DNA of 64,000 bases, taken from Cryphonectria parasitica EP155. Taxonomy: Eukaryota; Ascomycota; Sordariomycetes; Diaporthales; Cryphonectriaceae. Position numbers and translations under genes: made by a program. Each line of letters opens with the position of its first letter. Position 1 is the stretch's first letter. Location: positions 4,650,001 through 4,714,000 of the forward strand of contig NW_024468909.1 of NCBI RefSeq assembly GCF_011745365.1. Reading direction: 5' to 3'. The notes under the pieces are model-generated. The model had not been told where the DNA came from. It ran no database searches and saw nothing but the letters and a program-made list of their open reading frames with translations. Below are positions 21,504-30,396 of this stretch, one piece after another.

Positions 21504-23847
21504 GGATTGGTTAGTAAGACAGGGGGGAGCGGACAAAAACAGTAAGAAGGCGTCCGATCTCGGCCGTACCAAACCATGATTGATAAGATGGGCCGATGGA
21601 GAAACTTCCTTGTCGGCACTGTCTTACACTGTGGTTCGGCTTCCCCTGACCCTCTTTTCGCGCACGAGAGGAGCGGACCTCCTGCCCGTTGGGATGTGGG
21701 CGGGCAGCAGCAGGGCGACCCGGCTCTCTCCCCCGGCTTTTCAACCCCCCAAGACCACGTTTGACCGCGTAAGGTCGTCTCTGTAGTCGTAGTGGTAAGG
21801 ATGAAAGGGTAGGAAGGGCTGGGGTTCAGACTGTTTCCAGAAGAATTGCTGGCGTGGCAGCACACCCACCTGTGCTGCAGCCCCTGCCGTTGCATTTCCG
21901 ACTCGACGAGAAGAGCAGCCGAGACGCGCATGTGCAGGCGCTTGATAAAGGCCATTGTTAGACATCTAATAGGGCACCTGGCTTGTTTGCTCCATAGGTT
22001 TTTTTTTTATACATTTATTTCCTCTCCTTTCCAGCTGGCTCGTTCCCTCCGCATCGTTGTCTGCTCCTCGTGAGCCCGGGGAAAAACATGTAAGTGAGAC
22101 AAGGAAAATGGGGGGAAGGAGGGGAAACAGAGATTATCAGATGGGGCGATAATCACGGGATGTCATGCCGAGGGTTTATTTTCGGCGGTAAGGCCAGGTC
22201 ACAATCTGATAAAACAATTGAGTAGCAGCCTGGGGAAGCATCCCTTGAGCCAGCATGTCCGCGTCCCACCCACCCCAGGCCTGGACTGCAAGCCACGGGG
22301 CACACGAGCCAGAATGGGGCGAAAGGAGCAGTGCGCCCCTTGGGCGTCCACCTCGTCATCCCTCCCATGGGCACACTCCATCGAGATAGGGTCAGGAATC
22401 CTGTCGGCGGAAAAAAGTAGGAAAAAAGGAAAAAGGTATGTCGAGCGTGATCTTGAACACCACCCAACCATCCATGTTCCTACTCGATGTATGAGCCGAA
22501 GACTGCCGTGTCATGCCATGTTATGTCATGTCATACTTATTAGAGTGCACTGTTCAACCTGTGCACCGGACAACGTACCCGGGTAGTTGTGGAAGTCGGA
22601 AGGACACGGACACCGTCAGGCCACATGTAATTTGACTTCAATTTTACGCCATCTGATTCGGGATCCGGAGGACGCCGTGTCTACAGTCTTCGTAGTGGTG
22701 GTGATGCTTGCTCCAGCTGCTAACTGCTAGTAGCTGCTGCACGCTGACCGCAACTGATATCCCATTCGCCAGGCCCCGCTGTTCTGCAATTACCATATTC
22801 GTAGTTGCTGCGTAGTATGTACTGATAGCATGGCCAGCAACGCAGGCGCAACCGTCGACGGAGCCAAGACCTACAAGAGTACAAGCCTCTCTCTCTCCTT
22901 GGAGTCGTACGCGTCGCTCCGATGGTGGAAAAGGGATAGCAGGGCCTCCCTGTGACGCAGGTGCATCCGTTGTCAGGCAGACCAGCCAAGCCAGCCAGGA
23001 GGAAAAAGCGTTGGAAAAATGACACGCAACAGAAAGATCCGGTCAATCCCATCCGGTTCAAAGGGGAGAGGGAGGAAGGAAAGGGTGGGTCACAAGGGGG
23101 TACGAAGAGGGCATGGGGAAACACATTACAGTGCTACATCCCAACCTGGGCCAGAAGCCCCATCGGGCCCTGCTGTGCCCATCTGTGGTGGGGCTTCCCC
23201 AAAAAACCTTAAGCGGACACAGTGTGTGTTGCGTCAGGCTCTGATTGGGCAATCCCCCGACCCCAAAAAAATGAATGAGGTAGTAGGGGGCAAAGGTGCA
23301 AAGCCCTCTGTTCAATTCATTTTCTGCCCGGTTCCACTTTATGCCATCACTTTGACATAGTTTATCTGATCCTCACCAAAAAGGACAGCCCTTCCCACCT
23401 CTTTCGGCAGGGCGTCTTCGAGAGCATGTCCGAGTGGCTTTCATCATCATCATTACTCACCCTTCCTAAGCCCTTCTGACCAAGGCAAATCCCTCACTCG
23501 GCCTCAACTTCACCTGTATTCACTTCTCTTTCTCATCAACTCAGCAATCACTCATTACTTCATTGATTACCTGTGGACCTTTTACTCCTTGTTCCTGCCC
23601 ACGACCGACCGTGGCTCTCTCATCTAGTTTTCGATCTAAATTCTTCTCTCCACAGAGTGGTTCATGCAGCCGGCACTTTAGTCTCGTAAAGTCACTGCCA
23701 CCCCTCCTGCTAGCCGGCCACAGCCACAACCTGCTTCGAGACCCCAAATTCTTCCTCCCATCTACCAGCAGCAATCTTCAGCCCGCCACCGTCACACTCG
23801 CTGCAACCACCCTAAACACGGCAGCAACAAGCAGCCCAGCCTTCAGG
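21504..23847. other. Intergenic, upstream of the FAD reductase gene
   Basis: 2.3 kb with no supported gene. The last 450 bases before 23848 are C/T-rich and likely contain the 5' leader. The reductase frame stays open back to about 23563 there, but without an ATG. Confidence 0.5.
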
Positions 23848-25749
23848 ATGATGGCTACATCGTCTCTTCAATTGCAGAGGGTTGCCTTATCTGGTGGCTG
23901 TTGTGCACCCGAAGAGCCCACAACAGCCTCCTCAGCTGCACCCTCACTCACTTTCTCTGAGCACTCTGGTGATGAGCAGGATGTTGATGATGCCTTCCCC
24001 ACTGAGACCCGCCGACGCCGTGCCTCTACTCGACTGATTGCCCAGAATGCTGAAGATGTCCAGCGCATCACTGGAGAGTCTACTGCCCAGCTTGCCGCCC
24101 GATGCTGTGGTGGAGGCTGCTGTGTGAGCGCTGGTGGCAAGCAGGATGGTGTCGAGTACGAAAAAGTTCAGCACCCAGACAATGATGCATTCAAGTCACT
24201 CTGTCTGGAAGTCGACGAGATCCCTACCATCCTGACCAATGTGGTCGAGCTGCCCGAGCAGACTGCCTGGCTGGAGCCACTTAGACGCCCTTCAGATCTA
24301 CCCTCCCCTCCTCTGTCAGCCATCTCCCCTACTGCCACCACTCTTGGCACTTCAGATAGCGACAACAGCCTAGTGCACCAGGCTCAGGATGACCTGCAGA
24401 AGTTGACCCTCCAGGAGCAGCAGGAGGAGGAGGAAGAAGTTGTCGATACCTCCGTCCAGCCTCCAAATTTTGTCCAACCTCACCCTCCGTTCCATGTCCA
24501 CGCCGTCAAGATACACAAAGCTCGAGAGTTGACGCGTCCCGGCGCCGAGAAGAGAACGTTCCATTTCGATATTGACGTCACCGACTACCCACACGCTGAA
24601 GGTGTCGACTTCAAAGTCGGAGGTGCCATTGGTATTACTGCCCCCAACGAGGAGGGCGATGTGGAAGAGATCCTCGACCTCCTCCTCGTGCCTCGCTTCC
24701 TGCGTGCTAAGCCCGTCATGCTGCGGACCACCAAGGGCCGCTGGCCCACCGTCTGGGGTGACGACAAGGCCCGCGAGCTGGTCACCACCCGCCGCGACCT
24801 CCTAACCTGGTGCTCCGACATCCAGTCCTACCCCCCTACCAAGCAGCTGCTGCGCATCCTGGCTGAGCACGCGACCGAAGACAACGAGCGGAAGATTCTG
24901 ATGTTTCTGTGCTCGGGCGACGGCCAGGGGGTCTTCTGCGACTTCCGCACCGGGCCCCACGTCTCGCTCTCCCAGCTGCTGCACGCCTTCCCCAGTTCGA
25001 AGCCGCCCTTGGACCTTCTCCTCAGCGTGCTCCAACCGCTCATGCCCCGCTTCTACTCGCTGTCCAACGACCCCCACGACTCCTTCGAGACCCGGGACGG
25101 CAAGACACACCGTCTGATCGAGATTGCAGTTACGGTTCATGAGACCGCAGACTGGAGGAAGGGATCACGAACGGGCGTCGGTTCGGGCTTCTTCCAGCGC
25201 CAGGCGCTCCGATACATCGAGGCGGAGGAGCGCGGCGTCAAGGATCCTCAGGTCTACATTCCCATGTTCAAGGGTCTGATGGCCAACCCACTGGCCAAGG
25301 AGTTCGTGTCGGACGGACCCATGCTCCTTATCGGGGCCGGTGTGGGCATTGCGCCGTTCCGCGGCTTTGTGCAGCGCCGGCTCAAGACGGCCAACTGCGC
25401 CAACAAGGTCTGGGTGCTGCAAGGCATTCGAGACTCGCTCGTCGACGAGATCTACAGCGGCGAGTGGGGCGTGCACGAGGACGAGGTCAAGCGGGTGGTG
25501 GAGAGCCGCGTGGGCGAGGGCCGCTACGTCCAGGAGGAGGTTCTCCACCAGGCCGACTTGGTCTGGTATGTCATCAATGCCGTCGACGGCCGCGTGTTCG
25601 TCTGTGGCAGCAGCAAGGGCATGGGCGAGGGTGTCGAGGACGCACTGATCAAGGTGGCCATGCAGAAGGGCAACCTGGGAGAGAGCGAGGCTAAGAAGTA
25701 CTGGGACCTCAAGAAGGAGGTCGGCCAATATATCGCCGAGACCTGGTGA
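23848..25749 (+). CDS. Ferredoxin-reductase-like FAD/NAD(P)H oxidoreductase with Cys-rich N-terminus
   Basis: Single exon, 633 aa, from the first in-frame ATG (MMATSSLQ). The C-terminal ~390 residues match the FAD/NADP module of the P450-reductase/sulfite-reductase-flavoprotein group: RFYSLSND at 401-408 (FAD binding), GAGVGIAPFRGF at 496-507 (pyrophosphate loop), WVLQGIRD, VFVCGSSKGMGEGVEDAL, and a terminal aromatic residue (YIAETW) that would stack on the flavin. There is no flavodoxin (FMN) domain. The ~240-residue N-terminus is low-complexity and acidic, with vicinal cysteines (C18-C19) and a CCGGGCC motif (C86, C87, C91, C92) that could bind metal or Fe-S; this is inference. The electron acceptor is unknown. 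Confidence 0.85.
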   Translation: MMATSSLQLQRVALSGGCCAPEEPTTASSAAPSLTFSEHSGDEQDVDDAFPTETRRRRASTRLIAQNAEDVQRITGESTAQLAARCCGGGCCVSAGGKQDGVEYEKVQHPDNDAFKSLCLEVDEIPTILTNVVELPEQTAWLEPLRRPSDLPSPPLSAISPTATTLGTSDSDNSLVHQAQDDLQKLTLQEQQEEEEEVVDTSVQPPNFVQPHPPFHVHAVKIHKARELTRPGAEKRTFHFDIDVTDYPHAEGVDFKVGGAIGITAPNEEGDVEEILDLLLVPRFLRAKPVMLRTTKGRWPTVWGDDKARELVTTRRDLLTWCSDIQSYPPTKQLLRILAEHATEDNERKILMFLCSGDGQGVFCDFRTGPHVSLSQLLHAFPSSKPPLDLLLSVLQPLMPRFYSLSNDPHDSFETRDGKTHRLIEIAVTVHETADWRKGSRTGVGSGFFQRQALRYIEAEERGVKDPQVYIPMFKGLMANPLAKEFVSDGPMLLIGAGVGIAPFRGFVQRRLKTANCANKVWVLQGIRDSLVDEIYSGEWGVHEDEVKRVVESRVGEGRYVQEEVLHQADLVWYVINAVDGRVFVCGSSKGMGEGVEDALIKVAMQKGNLGESEAKKYWDLKKEVGQYIAETW

Positions 25750-27574
25750 TTGATCAACTGGATCACTACAAGGGGGATCTACCAAGATTCCTCAATGCTA
25801 CACCACCTCTTTTAAGTACACCCTGTTCGCGAAACCGACCCCGACCCCGACCTCCGAGCCCGAGCCCGGTCCTCGGGGCCGGTGTTCGCTATCTCCGACC
25901 CAAACGAGAGCGAACCCTCCAACTTGAGACCATCAAAGAGGAAGAGAGGAAAAAGTTATAGACTCACACTACCGCGCAAGCCAGCAAGCATTCAGTCATT
26001 GGACTCTGGGAAAAGGAAATGGGAAAAGGCAGCACTTGCACAACGGCGTTCAACGGCTAGGAAGGGAAAGGCAGGAAGGAGGAGGTGCAAAGGAAAAACA
26101 AGCAAGACCACCACCAGCTTCTTCTTGTCTTTGGCGTTTCGCGGCATTCTTTGGGGAACTTTGCTTTTTACTCTGTATACAATTTTTACTATGATACAAC
26201 GACGACAGAGGGTGCTGTCTCCTGGCATGGGCTTTTCATAGCCGCCATGCATGCCCTCTTTGCTACTGGCTTCTGCAGCGCCTCTTTTCAAATACCAAAG
26301 ATGATTATATAAATACTTGCGCATGCCTTTTTACTGTTGCGCATCATGCGTTTCGAGAATTGTACAATTTGTCGAGTTCCTGGGCTGGCTCGCGGCGACC
26401 AATAGTGGCCTTCGGTTAGGTCAGGCGCTGCGTAGAGAATTTGAGAAATCGCCAAATCAAGTAGCTTGCATTGCATCCTCCTTGGTCAGGGGAAGAGCCG
26501 CATCCATAGTACAGCCACAGCCAGGTCCAATCCATCTCTCTCGTCCAATTGTTATTCACCAGACTGGTGCCCGCGTGCATAGACGACGATCTGAGACTCG
26601 AGATTACTACATAGTACGTACAGGCAGTCTAGGTAAAGAGTCGATGGGGGTAAATGTCGGAGCCTGCCTCTGTCCTCTATGAATCCGAAAGCGTCACGCT
26701 GGCGCCCGCCCGAGACTCGAGTCAGGCTGGCTGGCTTGTGACACCCTGCCTTTTGGGTTTCCAATCTTTAGTCATCAGCACACTGGGGCTAAAAGCGGCT
26801 TTACAAATGCTTCGAAATCCAAAAGATGGTCCGAAAGGACGAATCAGCGATGATTCAGTGTTCCGAGAAATAGCCGCCAGGGGTGGGGCACCCCTCCTCA
26901 ACCCCACCATGAGAGACAGAGAAAGGGAAGGAGAGAGTGTGTGAAAGAACGGGAAAAAAAATTAAAGAGGGAACCCCACCACTGAAAGTTGGCTAGATAC
27001 ATAGTACGTACTATGGTAGTTCTGATGGTTTCATGGCGGCATGGTCCAGTATACCCGTAAATCCGTTCCACTCTGGTCTCAACGCTTGATCTACTATGGC
27101 AGATGAAGTCCTCGAGTACCTTTCGGCTTTTGACTCGATTCCTAAGGCTCTCGTCATCGAGACGCAACTTGATTGATAAGGTTTAGAAATAGAGGGAAGG
27201 CATGAAAGGATTATAGGAGCTATGACCAAGTCGTCAGTAAATGACGAGCCCAGGTTTTGGACCCCTGGTTCCGATGATGGGAGGGGAGGCATAGAAAGAG
27301 AGAACCGTTTTCAGAGAGAGGGGGAGAATTCTAGAAGATACTTGATGCGTATATACCAACCCCCCCTTCATGCCTCATCTGTGTTGAACCCGTGTCTCTT
27401 TTTTTTTTCGTCATCTTGAACCACCTGCATCTGTTGTCCACTTTTTATCCCCCCCCCCTTCTTTATTATCCCTCATAGTTCGTCAAGCCTTGGTCATCGA
27501 ATCAGAGCTCAAAGTGGGGCCCGCATTGTATTATACCACAGAGTACTAGTATTATCTGCTTGCCGCGAGAAACT
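25750..27574. other. Intergenic between FAD reductase and nitroreductase genes
   Basis: 1.8 kb, no supported gene. It contains GTACGTAC at 26614-26621 and again at 27004-27011; the second lies inside a perfect 16-bp palindrome. A C10 run lies at 27449-27458. Confidence 0.5.
27000..27015. repeat. Perfect 16-bp palindrome CATAGTACGTACTATG
   Basis: Each half is the exact reverse complement of the other. The 14-mer TACATAGTACGTAC at 26998-27011 is repeated at 26608-26621, 390 bp away. It could be a binding site for a dimeric regulator; the function is unknown. Confidence 0.75.
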
Positions 27575-28617
27575 ATGAATACGACCCGTCCCCTCGCCAG
27601 TATCGTCTCGTCCTCTCTCAAGACCGTCACCAACACCAACAACATCTTCTTGTCCACCTCAAGACTTGCCCCTACTACCATACTTCCTCGACAACTCAGA
27701 GCCACCACTCCCATTATCAATAATCACCATCTCCCCTACTCAACCACCACCACACAAAACAAGATGGCTGCCAACGCCCAGACTATCATCGACCTCGCCA
27801 AGCAGCGCCGGTCCTACTACCCGCTGTCCAAGGACCTGACCATCACCCCCGCCCGCGTCCAGGAGATCGTCAAGGACCTCCTCGACCAGGTCCCTTCCTC
27901 CTTCAACTCCCAGTCCAACCGTGTTGTCGTTCTCTTTGGCGCCGAGCACGAGAAGCTGTGGGATTTCGCCACCGAGATCCTCAAGGCTATTGTTCCTGAG
28001 GACCAGTGGGAAGGCACTGCCAAGAAGATGGCCCTGTTCAAGGGTGCTGCTGGCACTGTACGTCCTCATTCCTCTCACTCTCTTACTCTCTCTTACTCTC
28101 TCTTACTCTCTCTTACTCTCTCTTACTCTCTCTTACTCTCTCTTACTCTCTCTTACTCTCTCTTACTCTCTCTTACTCTCTCTTACTCTCTCTTACTCTC
28201 TCTCTCTCTTTCTCACCCCCTTCCCTCCCTCCCCTTCCTCTTCCCCTTCCTTTATCTCATCACAATGTCAAAACCTAACCTCTCCAATCATCCAAACAGG
28301 TTCTCTTCTACGAAGACCAAGCCGTCGTCAACGCCATGCAGGAGCGCTTCGCCATCTACGCCGACCGCTTCCCCGTCTGGGCCGGCCACACCGACGCCAT
28401 GCTCCAGTGGGCCACCTGGACCGCTCTCGAGGCCGAGGGCCTCGGCGCCAACCTGCAGCACTACAACCCCTTGATCGACCAGCGCGTCGCCGCCGAGTGG
28501 AACGTCCCCGCCGACTGGAAGCTGTCTGCCCAGCTGGTCTTTGGTGGGCGCACCGGTGAGGCTGGGCCCAAGGACTTCCTGCCCCTGGAGCAGAAGTACA
28601 AGAGCTTCGGTGCTTAA
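27575..28617 (+). CDS. Nitroreductase-family protein (Frm2/Hbn1-like), possibly mitochondrial
   Basis: Two exons (27575-28057 and 28300-28617) give 266 aa; intron of 242 nt, GTACGT..ACAG, phase 0. The FMN-binding nitroreductase fold is shown by the N-terminal AKQRRSYYPLSKD, then VVVLFGAEHEKLWDF, a helix WAGHTDAMLQWATWTALE, and GLGANLQHYNPLID followed by WKLSAQLVFG. This arrangement fits yeast Frm2/Hbn1, linked to lipid signalling and oxidative stress (family knowledge). Two in-frame ATGs are possible: 27575 adds 63 residues rich in Ser/Thr/Arg and almost free of acids, resembling a mitochondrial presequence; 27764 (MAANAQ) gives the 203-residue cytosolic form, the family's usual length. Confidence 0.9.
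28081..28200 (+). repeat. 10-bp minisatellite, 12 exact copies, inside an intron
   Basis: Twelve uninterrupted copies of TCTTACTCTC fill half of the nitroreductase intron, followed by a CT/CCCT-rich stretch and the ACAG acceptor. All copies are identical, suggesting recent expansion. The tract is pure pyrimidine apart from one A per unit. Confidence 0.95.
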
Positions 28618-30396
28618 GTGAAAAAGATACGGATGGAAGTAATGTAGGAAGGCAAAGGGAGAGATTATGAACAAGATTGCTCGCCTTCGTTAGAACTCTT
28701 TGTTTCTTTTTTCTGATATAGAGAAAGAGAGAGGCCGGGGGATAGAAGCTATGTATACAGACACTAGACTCTTGACGCCGTCGCCGTTTGCTATGGCGTG
28801 GCAGCCAGTGGGCTGGATAGGACTGGCTGGCTGAACTTGCATTGGGTGGAGCGCTTTCAAACAACCATCATATATATATATATACCAAAGAAATATCAAA
28901 CAATATGAAAGGAAAAAGAGCCAAGACACCGAAAAGAAGGAGCAATATTTCCTTTTTTTTTTTTTTTTTTTTTTTTTTTTCTCTTCTTCCAAACTCGACG
29001 TCGGGGATGCAATGCAGTATGACGTTCCATGCTTAAGTAAAATAATATCCGCCTGTTGCTCCTCCCCAATCAGACGCACCTTGCCCCTGCGGCACTGACG
29101 TGTAAGGCTGAATGGGGAGGACCTGTCAGTCAGCCACGGGCCGAGGCGAGTATGTAAGACAACACCGCCACCCCTCTTGGGTCAGCTTTTTATTTTGCTT
29201 TTGTGATTTGATGTTTATGCATACAGTGGTGTATGTGTATCTAGGTCAGAAAGAAGTGTGGGTGGGGGGTGGGGGGCACAAATCTCGGGTGAGAATGACT
29301 CTTGTGGTTTGGGGATGCTTATTGGGGGCAGACATGGGAGGGACCGCGGGAGAGGGGGGGGAGGGGGCTTTGTGTAAGTATCGTTGCTCCCCCAGAGAGA
29401 ACAAGGTTATTGGGCACTGGCAAGAGAAATGCTTATTTTAGTTCGGTATACGATTTGTATTCAGGTACCACTACTAATTAGGGTATATACCATGCATGCT
29501 AGCTAACTACATACTAAGTGCTTGGTCATGAGGACATCTCATGTCAATGGCCTGATTCCACGACTGCTGTCCCTCACAATTGTGTGTAAATGCTACCTGT
29601 TTGTTCCAAGATAAACTTTTTATATTTTTTTGTATTTGCTCCGTTTCAGAAAAGGAAAATGAAGAAGAGAGAAGAAGGAAAAAAGCAAATCGCGAGTGAT
29701 GATGTGTATCATCGGTATCTATCTACGACTATCTAAAAGTGTTGTGGCTGCGTTTCCCCCCCCGGTGTCAGAGACGCAATCATCATTATGGGATGAATGT
29801 TGCATTCTCTCACACGCAGTCCTCTCTCTTGTGGACATCTGGCCCCCTTCTGCTGCGTACTGGTCTCTCTCGGGGTCGAAGTTTCCACCCGCGAGCGAAC
29901 AGTTGGTTCCGAGAACCCACCTGACAAGGGAGACAGAAACCTGGAGGGGTTAAGTATGCCCTTGTGATCATTTCAAATGACAAGTTGCTGTGCTTTTTCT
30001 CCGCTGTCGTTCATTCAGTTCTGGCCATACTTCATATGTCCCTGGCGATGACATGGCACACATCACATCCCTTGCGCTCACGTTGCTTGTCGACGTTATT
30101 TGCCCACTACGCCCCCCAAAACTCCCAACTCGTATCGATCCGTGTGTAAAACAATCTGGCTCCATGACTTTATCCTTTGGCATGGCACATATGGCCCAGG
30201 GACCACTCGCAGTGGCGCCCGCATCCTTGTCAACGCACACAAGATGTGCTGACAAGCCGCGTGAGTCATCCCCTTCATAAGGCTGCACCGTTGGTGAACC
30301 GGCGATGTTACTCGGAGTACGTGCTTTTGATCCGAGTCACTTAAAGTTTAAGTTTTCATCTTTTGTCGTGACGAGTCCGGGAATAGTGCCCTCTCC
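28618..30396. other. Convergent intergenic region
   Basis: 1.8 kb between the nitroreductase and Kap104 stops. It contains a (TA)n tract at 28870-28884, a T28 run at 28953-28980, and a G-rich stretch near 29255-29370. No supported gene. Confidence 0.5.
28953..28980. repeat. T28 homopolymer
   Basis: Twenty-eight T residues about 340 bases after the nitroreductase stop codon, close to a TA repeat. Confidence 0.9.

Noticed and set aside
23563..23847. Upstream in-frame extension of the FAD reductase resembling a mitochondrial presequence
   Set aside because: The extension has no ATG; its first codon would be TTG. The first ATG is 23848.
28081..28200. CRISPR-like regular repeat
   Set aside because: Head-to-tail 10-bp units with no spacers, inside a eukaryotic intron: a minisatellite.
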